In this document: positions 51,630 through 62,100 of the stretch, piece by piece
Layout of the letters: the number at the start of each line of letters is the position of its first letter
Numbering within the stretch: position 1 is the first letter of the stretch
Source of the DNA: Chrysogorgia sp. JL179-B06
Lineage: Eukaryota; Cnidaria; Anthozoa; Scleralcyonacea; Chrysogorgiidae
DNA length: 64,000 bases
Direction of reading: 5' to 3'
NCBI GenBank assembly: GCA_035772405.1
Contig: JAYKKM010000018.1
Coordinates: forward strand, 827,001-891,000
Notes under the pieces: generated by a model
Databases searched by the model: none
What the model saw: the letters and a program-made list of their open reading frames with translations, nothing else
Told to the model about the DNA's origin: nothing
Program-made: the position numbers and the translations under genes

Positions 51630-52800
51630 AAAGTTTTCTCTCAAATTAGAAAAGCCGCGTCACGTTAGCTCTATTTCTGGATTTTTCCTGACGAAACCAA
51701 AAGCGTTAAAGAACTATAGTTTGCTTCAAACTGTAGGCTATATTATGGTTATGAATGGAATTGCCCGGAAGAACTGCGTAAACCTTATGCCTTTCCAAAA
51801 AAAGAAAAACATTTCGTCGAAGCTCGAGACATGATGTCGGAATGACGCAACGGACACTATGTTTGGTTCGCTTTCTGGATTTTTCCTGACTTTAAAAAAC
51901 ACTGTATCAATATGAAAAGAACGCTGTAGAAAACGACATTTAACCTACATGAATGGAATCGACAAACGGATATGTTTCCCTTAACGGTTTATACATATAA
52001 TCATTGTTTTTGCAATTGGTGTATACTTTCTGGCTCGAATCTGAAACTGAAACTACAAAATTTCGGGGGGGGGGGGGCGTAAAAGTTGGGGGTTCGTAGA
52101 CTTATATTTTTCAGTAGTTTGAATGTTAAATTTTCCAAAATGCTAAATGTTATATTTGCAATAAATAATTATTTCTACGAACAGTACAACGGTTACATTA
52201 AAAGGGTTAAACTCTGCAAGAAACGTGTTTGTGAACCCCCCTGATTTTATGTCAAAATGCTCGTTTCATTTCTGGATTTTTCTGGTGCAAACGGTTAATA
52301 TTTCGAAAAATATTTTTAATCTAATCTATCACATTTTCCAATATTCGAAGATGGATGGAATCGACAAAAGAAGGCGTCAAACGATAAATAAGAGTCGCGC
52401 AAGAAAGCGATTTCGTTGTCAGCTCTGTTGTTTACGTTGTAGTTAAATTACAAAAGCCGCGTTACGTTAGCTCTCTTTCTGGATTTTTCCTGACGAAACC
52501 AAAAACGTTAAAGAACTATAGTTTGCTTCAAACTGTAGCCTATATTATGGTTATGGATGGAATCAACAGAAGAACAGTGTAAACATTATACCTTTTGCGA
52601 AAAATCGAATAATACTTCGAGCGGCGTTCGAGACAAGATGTCGGAACGTAGTAATGTTATTATGTTCGGTTCGCTTTCTGGATTTTTCGTGACCAAATGA
52701 TTCGCTCTACAGGCCCAAAAATAGCTTTGTCCGAAGCTCAATTATATGCACATCGATGGAATCGTTAAGCGAATAGTATATACTGAAGAACTCTTCCATA
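51630..52800 (+). repeat. satellite-like array, ~200-bp units in an ~800-bp higher-order repeat
   Basis: The core TTTCTGGATTTTTC (or a close variant) recurs at about 51674, 51872, 52027, 52269, 52476 and 52675. The block 51640-51800 returns at 52448-52600 with few changes (shared AAAGAACTATAGTTTGCTTC and AAACTGTAG-CTATATTATGG). The next unit returns at the same offset of about 803 bp. GATGGAATCGACA is another recurring piece. Confidence 0.75.
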
Positions 52801-52919
52801 ATTTACGGTTTGCTAGATTGACTGCAGCTCTGGTTTCAGATTCGAATCTGAATCTGAAACCGAAAGTCCGACCGTCATTTAACCTCGGTCCTCTGGTCGC
52901 ACTGGCAAGCAATCTCACT

Positions 52920-53600
52920 TTTCGTGTTGTACAGATTGGAGTTTTTTTATAAGATTTTTTGGAAGGCCGTATAGGAGAGAATTGCTGTGATCGATTTTGG
53001 ATGTGACGAATGCATGGATTAAGGTTTTGGTGGTCTTTATAGATAGGAATTTTCTTATGCGAGCGATATTACGAAGATGGTAGAAGGCAGTTTTACAAAC
53101 AGAGTTTACATGGGCATACATCGACATAGTGTTATCAAACATAACGCCAATACTTCTCGCGGAATTAGATGGTTGAATTAATGAGGTCTGGTCCAAATCG
53201 GAGTGGAGTAAAGGTCTTTTGGGGGCTATGCTTGGAATAGAAGTAGAGTAATTCAGTTTTTTCCTTATTTAATTTGAGTTTGTTCAAAGTCATCCAATTG
53301 TTAATATCTGATAAACAATTCTCAATGTCCATCATAGTGCGTTTGAGGTAAAGATCGTCATTGCAAGAGAAGGATACGTAGAGTTGGTGTCGTCGGCATA
53401 TAAATGAAACAGCATGTTATTGCGTCGTAAGATGTCACCAATTGGTGAGGTATACAAAATATATAGGATTGGCCGTCCAAGAACAGATCCTTGAGGAACA
53501 CCACATTTTAAATAAAAAATTTCAGATCTTTTACCATCAATAGAAACAAACTGTGTAGACAATTTCTGGGTTAGACAATTTCACAAGTAAACAATAATCG
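52920..53600 (-). pseudogene. LINE reverse-transcriptase fragment (CR1/L2/jockey type)
   Basis: The minus strand reads [20 protein letters not shown] and [11 protein letters not shown], carrying the RT motifs GVPQGS and the catalytic YADD. After a gap with frameshifts come MTLNKLKLNKEKTELLYF and RSIGVMFDNTMSMYAHVNSV plus KIDHSNSLLYGLPK, the thumb and C-terminal region. It is truncated at both ends and broken. Confidence 0.8.
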
Positions 53601-54604
53601 ACAACAAATCTCTTCGATTCTAAGATTATGGAAAAGACTCCCTTAGGTTCTACTACGCCAAACACAAAGGAATAGTTTCCATCGCAAATTCCTTGCTCTT
53701 CGATGTTATCCCCCAGTCAGACTAGCAGTAGTGATTCTTTAGCTCGTAACTGTCGAATGTGTGAATCAACTAAGGAGTTTAATGGACATACGACAGCAGA
53801 ATGGGGTCAACATACTGTAATCCTCGAATCGACAGTTCTCTACAAATGTCTGGCACGCTCTGAAAAATCAATGATTTTCTATGGAACATACATAAATCGA
53901 CGGGACGTATTCGCAATTCTACCAACTGGCCATCGACGGGACGTATTGTCGATTTATGTATGCCAAAAGGGCCTCCTTCTGCTTAAGGGATTTAATTTCA
54001 GGAAAATGTCTCTGAAGAACGACCGATAAAATGTCATCCAAAAGCGCTTTGTCCATATTCTAATTTTATCCTGCTTTGAGTCTTTGCCAACGAATCTTGA
54101 GACAATAGTATTTTCACGCTTCTCCGCACGGGTAATTCGTTATTTCATCCAACCCCCCGATTCTATTATTGAGTCAATCACAAAACGACGCCAAGATCTG
54201 GCCCTAGCAATCTTATTGGTTCGGAGCGATCAAAGAAAATAATGGCCCGTGCGACCAGAGGTTCTCTTTGGGAGCGGAGGTAAGACCCTGGCCGTTGAGG
54301 TTGCGGTGAAGTCATATAAATCCCGAAATGACGTCAATAGACTATCGGTAGTAAAATTCGAAATTAAAATCAGCTGTTATTTCTAAAATAAAGCATTATC
54401 GTAAGAGTTAGCGTTACTATTAGCCATTAGGTGTAGGGTAGGGTTAGGATTAGGGTTATGACTATGTTTTAAATTCGGGATATTTATATGAAACGTCAGC
54501 CGGATTTTTAAACTACGTTCATATAACACTAGACTACTAGACCCTATCCTGTTTATTTACAAGTTGTTTTCTTGCCAAAAATAGGGCATTTTTATTTTAA
54601 TATA
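53601..54604. other. intergenic, no gene recognised
   Basis: CGACGGGACGTATT occurs twice at 53898 and 53935, within an inverted pair around CATACATAAATCGAC / GTCGATTTATGTATG. Degenerate GGGTTAGG units lie at 54431-54462 and TGACGTCA at 54329-54336. The 108-codon open frame at 53703 has no recognisable domain. Confidence 0.45.
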
Positions 54605-54610
54605 CAGAAA
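54605..54610. repeat. target-site duplication CAGAAA (left)
   Basis: Identical to 60439-60444 on the other side of the transposon. With ends read as TGGGG...CCCCA the duplication would be ten bases (TACAGAAATA). Both readings are compatible because the ends are TA/TA. Confidence 0.85.
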
Positions 54611-54994
54611 TATGGGGCGCCAAACCAGTCAATATTGTAATATGAATATATATGGTCAGTTTTACTTTTTGTCCTCAGTTTACTTTTTATATGGTCATAT
54701 GCGGACTTTATATGGTCATATGTGGACTTTATATGGTCATATGCGCACTTTATATGGTCATATGCGGACTTTATATGGTCATATGCGCACTTTTTATATG
54801 GTCATATGCGCACTTTATATGGTCATATACTGTGCACTTTATATGGTCATATGCGCACTTTTTATATGGTCATATACGGACTTTATATGGTCATATGCGG
54901 ACTTTTTATGGTCATATGCGGACTTTTTATGGTCATATGCGGACTTTTTATATGGTCAACGACTTTTTATATGATCTTCATGATGCATTGCGCG
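54611..54994 (+). repeat. left terminal inverted repeat of the transposon
   Basis: It starts TATGGGGCGCCAAACCAGTC. From about 54684 to 54970 it is a tandem array of 18-22-bp units of the form TTTATATGGTCATATGCGGA, about thirteen copies. It then ends with ATGATCTTCATGATGCATTG CGCG, shared with the other end. The HECT start codon is 20 bp further in. Confidence 0.85.
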
Positions 54995-55014
54995 CATGAG
55001 TACGTTGGCGACTA

Positions 55015-57731
55015 ATGGCGGCTACAAACTTCGAAGAGGTGTCCTCTGCATGTGAAATTGCTGCACAAGCACTTCAGGCTATTGGTAACCTTGGAAGTAC
55101 TGACATCCGACGTTTAGCAGCATCAACTGCATCAAACCATGCTAATGTTTCGAGTCCATCGACTTCCAACCAAAGTGATGCCTTTACAGCCGAACTCGCG
55201 CGACGATTTCCAACGTTTAATAGTTCTCGTGATCGTGCCGTTGGTAGTACAGCCTGCACTAGAAGAACAAGAAACAGAAAGCGGAGTTCACAAAACAGTG
55301 ATGAACCATCTGGATCTTTGGTAAAGTTTGGGCGACCATCCAAGTCAATTTATCACAAGGACTTGGTTATCATCCCAAGCCCTTATGCAAAACAAGTGCC
55401 AAGTCATTCAAGTAAATTGAAGCTGGAAGAGAGAGGGCTGATTATTCACGAGTTTCCGTTTGACAAGCGGTGGACTCCCATTGAGCTCAGAGAAAACATT
55501 GACAAGCAACTTCCAAAGGAAAATATTATGTTTGAGTACCTCAAGGTAACTAATAAAAATAACTGTTTTATGCATTAAATTTATGCATTAATTGTTGGGG
55601 CAAATTTGCTTGTAGTAAATTCATTTCCCCATCTCCCTACCCCTCCTGTTAACCATTCAATTTCAATGTTGGTGTCCATGAAGAGAGTCCATGTGATTGT
55701 TTAGTGTTAATTCAACATTGAAAAGGGCCTTAAAATATTTCCTGTATGCCTATAATATATCATCATAAATTACCAGGTCATAAATTACCAGGGGGGAGGG
55801 AGGGTGGAGAAAGTGGGAGGGTCATAACTTTTTTAGCCCCCAGGTAGATCAGCAGTGCTGATTTACTCTAACTTAAAGTGCTTTAGCAAAATAATGGAAC
55901 TTTATGCTTGCATGATAAATTAGTAGTTGTGACAAATCTTGTACTTGTAGACAAAACTGAAGCTATTTTGCAAAAGCAAAATTGACTGTGTTCAAGGCTT
56001 GACAAAACTCCTACAACTATCTGAGACAGTGGCACTGCCAAGGTACCCCACAAATGAAATTTGGGGATTGTGCTCACAAAAGTGTAATTTCTTTGATTTT
56101 TTGTTCAATTTGTTGAAAACTGTTGGTTGCCCCCCCCCCCAGCTTTTCCTTTGACAAGGTTGTGCACCCCACAATGTCTGGCAATGTCACTAATCTGAGA
56201 CAATAGACACATTGAATTTGAATTTATAAAACAACCCATGATGGGCACATGGATTTTATAGTCCTATCGGCTATCTGTACATACATGTACTGTAAATTTA
56301 TTTTAATGTATCCCTAATAATTTGTAGGCTTGCTATGGGACACTTATACCCCCAAAACTGGCAAATGGAGTGAGGATGAATGGTGAAAGAATAATAAAAC
56401 TTTCTGGTCAAGGAAGTGTATATATTAGATGTCTAGAACCCTTGGACGAGGAGGATAAAGATGAAGAAGATGAGGAACATTTTGAGCAAGCATTTTCTCA
56501 GTCCTCTGATGACAAGTCTGAAAACCAAACATCAGCACAATCATCACCACCTCATCTTTCAGCTCCACAACAGTCCACTTCAGCCTGTCAACCAGTGTGT
56601 GTAGATCTGGAAAATCTTCCACCAGCAGTAAATCTTTTACCAGACATATGGGATGTTCAAACTACCATTATTGACATTGAAAGTACCAGTAATTCAGTGC
56701 CATCTATTGCATCAGCAAGTGATTGTGAGGTGCCTATAAAAACTATTAAAGTTCATAGGTCTGTTATTAGAGAAGATATGATCAAGATCTTTTCAGATCT
56801 TTCAATAATGAATGTGAATTTGCATGCTGTGATTATAAATTGTCAAGGTGGTGAGGAGACTGGAGTGGGAAGTGGGGTCCTGAGGGAATTGTTCTCATTG
56901 TTTTGGAAAGAGTGCTATGAGTCACATATGTTGGGTGAAAGTGAGAGAGTGCCTTATATTAGACATGATTTCAATAGGAAAAAGTGGGAAGCAGTTGGAA
57001 GGATACTTGTAAAGGGATATATTGAGTGTCAGTATTTCCCATATAAGTTAAGTAAAGCTTACCTCACTGCTTGTCTCTTTGGGGAGGGATGTGTAAGCAG
57101 CCAAATGTTACAGAATTCCTTCAAGCACTATGTCTCTAATTCTGAAGCTAGTATACTGGATGGGTGTTTCAGCAATAGCATTCCATGTGACAATGATGAG
57201 TTACTTGAAATTTTGTCAACATTTGATTGCAAGCGAAGAGTTACAGAGGAAAACTTAATTGAAATAATCACAGAGGTTGCCCATAAAGAAATAATACAGA
57301 AACCCCAGTATGTAACTGATTGCTGGCGACCAATTGTGTCAGACCTTAAGATTTATTTTCCTGATGTGTTTTCCTTAGATCAACTATATGCCTCTATCAT
57401 GCCAACTAATGTCAAAGTAATTGCTTTGCTTCAAGCAAACCCAGTAACACCTGCTGAGGGAGAGACCTTAGGTTACCTGAAAAGGTTTATAAGAGGACTA
57501 GATGAGGGGAAGCTTGCCACTTTTTTAAGATTTACAACAGCATCAGATGTGATTGTTACTGATAATTTGACAATATATTTTACAAATCATGATGGCCTTC
57601 AGAGAAGACCAATTGCTCATACATGTGGTTTTACCTTAGAAGTACCAAGTACCTACTCCAGTTTTTGTGAGTTGAGAGAGGAATTCATGGGAATCTTGAA
57701 TTCTGATGGGTGGGAAATGGATATAGCTTAA
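55015..57731 (+). CDS. transposon-borne HECT-type E3 ligase-like protein (2 exons, 644 residues)
   Basis: Exons 55015-55545 and 56328-57731 join in phase 0 (donor CAAG/GTAACT, acceptor TTTGTAG/GC). The ATG has a good context (TAATGG). Residues 1-177 include a serine-rich and basic stretch (RRTRNRKRSS) that may be a nuclear signal. Residues 218-227 are an acidic run. Residues about 319-644 resemble the HECT catalytic domain as found in G2E3-like animal proteins: GVGSGVLRELFSLFWKE near its start, and near the end LRFTTASDVI, RRPIAHTCGFTLEVP and YSSF. The cysteine in HTCG (C610) sits at the position of the HECT catalytic cysteine that takes ubiquitin as a thioester. The HECT N-lobe is short, so E2 binding is uncertain. 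The gene lies wholly between the inverted repeats and converges on the transposase gene. A captured host gene that now serves the element is likely; its substrate is unknown. Confidence 0.85.
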
Positions 57732-58369
57732 AGAAATAATATATATAGTGCCCTGCAGAGATAATTGGGATGTTAGTTGAGTTATATATTTACAGAAAGA
57801 AAATTTTAGAAAAGGTTAAAGGTTTGAGCATGGGGAAACATAGCTGACATGTTTGCCATCAACTATCCATGCACAACCAGTTGTTTATATTTCTGTTTGA
57901 GAAAGTATTATCTGGTACTGGTTGTTCAACAGATGATTAGCTTATCAACTGTAAATCTTAAATTTCTGCCAAAGAATTCTACAATTTCCTTCCACTCACT
58001 TTGTATTAATCCATTCGAATGTTCAAACTAATCTGCTGAACTATATAGGACATGCAGATGAGTACATGAATGTAAAAACAAGTTAACCTGTAATATTATT
58101 TTTGATTCGCTTTAATTGCCTTTTGGACAACCACACCCTGTTTACATGTTTACAAAAAATATGTATATATATATTTATAAATATAAAGAGGTACATTCTA
58201 CTGCATGAGTTGCATAAGAAAATATCCAAAAGCAATTTATGTTAATATTAAAACTTGCTATGTAAAATTACATTTGTTGAAATTAAAGTTGATAAATCCA
58301 GATGGTTGAATTTCCCATTTGGTACTGTACTTGATGTATTGCTTTGCCAGTGTTTCAATTGACTGTACC
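57732..58369. other. spacer between the two convergent transposon genes
   Basis: A 638-bp AT-rich region that must hold the 3' ends of both transcripts. ATTAAA-type signals occur (for example near 58280). No further gene is seen. Confidence 0.6.
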
Positions 58370-59899
58370 TTATATCATGGAACTTAGTATGGTAAGACAC
58401 TGAAGATAAGCATTTTCACCATTTGTACCATCCTCTTGTAAAGGGTTGCACTGATTTACCAAATCTGACATTTGTTGACTTGAAATCTGGACATTTGTCT
58501 CTGGAACTAAAACCTGGTAATCCTCATCATCTACTGGGAATGGTCCTGATGTATCAAATCCATAGTCATGTGTACTATCAGTGTTTAAGATACTTTCAAC
58601 TCCGGCATAACCCGAATTTTCATTTTCAATAACACCTGATGTGAATAATTGAAGTGGAGAACGGTTTCCTTCAGAGGACAAAGGATGGTTTCCCCATTGG
58701 CTTTTGAATTCTACTAAACACTTATTGATTCTTGGAATGTATGTATAATGCAATGCAAATAGGTGTAATTCATTCAGAGGATCAAGAATACCATTATCTT
58801 CTAAGTGGGCAAATGACCTTGCAAAGAAACAAAGAACGCCAGAGTAAACATCTCTGTGAGCTCTCTCAACACGACAGTTGTGTACCGAGCTGCCGGTTAT
58901 GATGCTGCCCCTTCCAACACCTCTGTGCTCCAACATAAACTGTGCAACTTTGAAATTTTCCATGCCATAGTCACTTCTCACTCTAGATGGCAATCCATAA
59001 TTGTTAACTCCTTTAACAAATTGTTCTGAAACTGTTGTTGCTTTGTTGTTGTTTGAGCAGTGTGCATAAATAATTAATCGTGAATATCCATCAATACATA
59101 GATGAATAATGAATCTCCACCGGATGAGTTTATGGTTGCTGTCAATGTGCCACAACGCGTTTGGGGTAGGGACACTGTATTTTCTTCGGTAAATTGGCGA
59201 ACGCCATCGTAAAGCTGTACCCACAGGATCTATGGAGCGAAGGCAGTTTCTCACTCGCCGTCGTTGAACATTTATTCTTCTACTGCGTAGTGCGCCTAGC
59301 AGTCGTGCCTGTCCAATATTTGGTGTTAGTTTTTGTATCTCCCGAACTGTTTCCTCCAAATCAGCATCTGTGATCTGAGTCCAATTGGGTTCCTCCTCTG
59401 CAGTCATTCCATACAATGTCCTCCTCCTTCTCAGAGTGCTTTCACTTACCCCAAGTAGGTTTGCAATTTTAATCCAAGGGAAATGAAGTTCTCTTAAAAA
59501 GCGTATTTGTTCTTCCTCTATGACATAATGTGGGCGCCCTGGACCATTCCCTGATACAACCCTTGGGGAAGCGTAAGCATTTTCTCTCGCGCATTGTGAA
59601 ATGTCTCTTCTGTGTTGTTGCAATATATCATACAGGTTTCTGATCTTAGTTAGAGTAACATCCAAGCTTAATTTCACATTGACAAAATCGTTGTTACCAT
59701 CAATATCAATAATCAGCAGTTGAAGAGTGTCTGCAGCAGCTTTTAAGCGGTTGATAGCTTGGTCAATGTCCTCCAAATACAAGTTTTGCGACCTATGTTC
59801 TTCTTCGAATGATGTGATTGATGAAAGCAGCAACTTTAGATTATCAAAGAACAAAAACAATCCGTACTCGTTTCTTTCTCTACTCGTAGTTTGACTCAT
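58370..59899 (-). CDS. DDE (integrase-type) transposase, 509 residues
   Basis: Single-exon frame from ATG at 59899 to the stop at 58370. Residues 1-110 are helical without a recognised motif. Residues about 125-165 (YVIEEEQIRFLRELHFPWIK, ANLLGVSESTLRRRR) form a helix-turn-helix. Residues 190-225 (NIGQARLLGALRSRRINVQR) look like the second DNA-binding segment seen before IS3-like integrase cores. The catalytic core follows with D253 (ALWHIDSNHKL), D310 (RVRSDYGMEN) and E345 (CRVERAHRDV), a DD(34)E triad. C-terminal residues 360-509 are conserved-looking but unassigned. Related integrase-core proteins are common in fish and invertebrate genomes. The start lies just inside the right inverted repeat, so its promoter is probably in the subterminal array. 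No frameshift or stop interrupts it. Confidence 0.9.
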   Translation of the reverse strand: MSQTTSRERNEYGLFLFFDNLKLLLSSITSFEEEHRSQNLYLEDIDQAINRLKAAADTLQLLIIDIDGNNDFVNVKLSLDVTLTKIRNLYDILQQHRRDISQCARENAYASPRVVSGNGPGRPHYVIEEEQIRFLRELHFPWIKIANLLGVSESTLRRRRTLYGMTAEEEPNWTQITDADLEETVREIQKLTPNIGQARLLGALRSRRINVQRRRVRNCLRSIDPVGTALRWRSPIYRRKYSVPTPNALWHIDSNHKLIRWRFIIHLCIDGYSRLIIYAHCSNNNKATTVSEQFVKGVNNYGLPSRVRSDYGMENFKVAQFMLEHRGVGRGSIITGSSVHNCRVERAHRDVYSGVLCFFARSFAHLEDNGILDPLNELHLFALHYTYIPRINKCLVEFKSQWGNHPLSSEGNRSPLQLFTSGVIENENSGYAGVESILNTDSTHDYGFDTSGPFPVDDEDYQVLVPETNVQISSQQMSDLVNQCNPLQEDGTNGENAYLQCLTILSSMI

Positions 59900-59942
59900 A
59901 TTTCTACAAATCTACAGGTAAAAAATGAACTATCTAGCTGCC

Positions 59943-60438
59943 CGCGCAATGCATCATGAAGATCATAAAAAGTCGTTGACCATATAAAAAGTCTGCATAT
60001 GATCATATAAAAAGTGCGCATATGACCATATAAAAAGTGCGCATATGACCATATAAAAAGTCCGCATATGACCATAAAAAGTGCGCATATGACCATATAA
60101 AAAGTCCGCATATGACCATATAAAGTGCGCATATGACCATAAAAAGTCCGCATATGACCATATAAAAAGTCCGCATATGACCATATAAAAAGTGCGCATA
60201 TGACCATATAAAAAGTGCGCATATGACCATATAAAGTCCGCATATGACCATATATAAAGTGCGCATATGACCATATAAAGTCCACATATGACTATATAAA
60301 GTCCGCATATGACCATATAAAGTCCGCATATGACCATATAAAGTCCGCATATGACCATGTAAAAAGTAAACTGAGGACAAAAAGTAAAACTGACCATATA
60401 TATTCATATTACAATATTGACTGGTTTGGCGCCCCATA
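59943..60438 (-). repeat. right terminal inverted repeat of the transposon
   Basis: Complement of the left terminus, with the same outer 94 bases and the same inner CAATGCATCATGAAGATCAT block. The tandem array between (about 59972-60365) has about twenty 18-22-bp units, more than on the left, so the array length differs between the ends. Open frames of up to 144 codons in it are repeat artefacts. Confidence 0.85.
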
Positions 60439-60444
60439 CAGAAA
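60439..60444. repeat. target-site duplication CAGAAA (right)
   Basis: Matches 54605-54610 exactly and directly abuts the terminal ATA of the transposon. Confidence 0.85.
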
Positions 60445-60644
60445 TATTGTGTAAATATTTGGCCGTTTTAAGAAATAGTGTTGGCCGAATTTGCCGCGAA
60501 CCTCCATGGTTTTGGCCGCTGACCGTCACAACAATCTGGCAACCGTCTAAAAGTTTTACCAATTGGTGAGCGAAACAACCAAGATTACCAAGGATTACAG
60601 GGATTACCGTGGTTACAGGGATTACTGGGGTTATGTGAGTTTAG

Positions 60645-62100
60645 CACCACCGGAGAGGGAGGGTGAACACGCCATTTATCGCGGTCAGCGGCAAGCAATC
60701 GTCTTCTGGACGATCTTTTTTAGTACCCGCGAGAGATGACTATAATATGATAATATAATCCGCCCAATGGGTTTTCTAACCTAACCTGCGACACAGGAAA
60801 ACTAAGTAAAAATCCAATTACGTACTAACATTAAAGTGTATATGAAATGAAAATTTTTATGATTGTATTTGAAAGAACGCTAAAATTAATGAAAAATGGC
60901 TTTTACATGCCTTTTATATCTTATCCCGTTCTTGAGTTATAACGCTTTATGTAATTTGAACTATGACGTCACAAGTGTGACACAGCACTGAACACCACAG
61001 GGAGCCCAACTCTGACGCCTGTGATGTGTTTCTATATTTTATTGTATATTATGGAAATTCTGATGTTTTATATTTAATATTGAAAGAAAGCGATGCTTAT
61101 GATACCGCGGCGCTTATGGGAATAGCGCACGGCTGCACGCGCGGTGCCACGTGAATACGCGTGACGATCACTGAAAGCTGAGACGACAATTGCACGCGCG
61201 GTATCGTCTCAGATTTCAGTGATCGTCGGCACCCAGTGTGACAGCTGTTTTGAGTTTCAAATTACCGCCATAGCGCCGCAGTATCATAAGCATCGCTTTC
61301 TTTCAATATTAAATATGAAACATCAGAATTTCCATAATATAGAATAAAATAAAGAAACAGAGAAACACATCACAGGAGTCAGAGTTGGGCTCCCTGTGTG
61401 AACACATCTTAAAATCAGGTATATCTTCAGACTGGTTACACCCACTGATCGTTACACCGAACTGGCTCAAACTTGGCTCACTTACTCCGTCAACAAATCC
61501 AAGCATTGTTGTAATACTTATGTGGTCACCATGGTAACAGATTAGTTCCCAGGCTCTCTTTGTCTAAAACCGAAATCTCCCATATTTCGTCATTGTAGGC
61601 AATGTATTTTGTTTTAAACTGTCTTCATGCATTGATAATTAAACAGAAAAGATACCAACTGGTAAAAACTTAAAAGTGGCTTGCTATGTGTTGAAAAACA
61701 AACAATTAGTTTAAATAGAAACTAAGGTGTTGCCATAGCAACTACATAAGAACTATGACAATGCTTATTTTTGTTGAAGGAGTAAGTGAGCCAAGTTTGA
61801 GTCAATTTAGTTTAACCAGTCTGAAGATATACCTGATTTTCAGATGTGTTGTCATGCTGTGTCATACTTGTGACGTCATAGTTCAAATTACGTAAAGCGT
61901 TATAACTCAAGAACACAATAAGATATAAAAGGCATGTAAAAGCCATTTTTCATTAATTTTAGCATTCTTTCAAATACAATCATAACATTTTTCATTTCGT
62001 ATACACTTTAATGCTAATAAAAGGATCGTCCAGAAGGCGATTGCTTGCCGCTGACTAGGATAAATGGCGTGCTCACCTACTCTGGTGTAACGTTTTCGAA
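60645..62100. mobile_element. three-level nested inverted-repeat elements
   Basis: Outer arms: ACGCCATTTATC, GTCAGCGGCAAGCAATCG and CTTCTGGACGATC at 60668-60712, mirrored at 62028-62075. Middle: TTAA element 60835-62007 (flanks TTAA at 60831 and 62008; ends AGTGTATATGAAATGAAAA and TTTTCATTTCGTATACACT). Inner: about 61010-61395 with arms GGGAGCCCAACTCTGAC and ATTGAAAGAAAGCGATGCTT. TGACGTCA occurs in both middle arms (60964, 61871). Confidence 0.75.

Larger units (their letters stand above)
54611..60438. mobile_element. 5.8-kb DNA transposon with DDE transposase and HECT gene (IS3EU-like)
   Basis: The element is 5828 bp. The first 94 bases (TATGGGGCGCCAAACCAGTC onward) and the complement of the last 94 differ at one position by eye. 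The 6-bp target duplication is perfect. Two genes converge: the HECT-like gene from the left end and the transposase from the right end. TAT...ATA termini, a 6-bp duplication and an integrase-like DDE protein agree with what I recall of the IS3EU (GingerRoot) superfamily; this placement is from memory. Intact frames and near-identical ends suggest recent insertion. It could be active. Confidence 0.88.

Noticed and set aside
54612..55015. Open frames rich in LYGHMRT / YMVICALF repeats (also at 59896-60437, minus)
   Set aside because: They are translations of the tandem units in the transposon's inverted repeats, in three frames at once, so not proteins.
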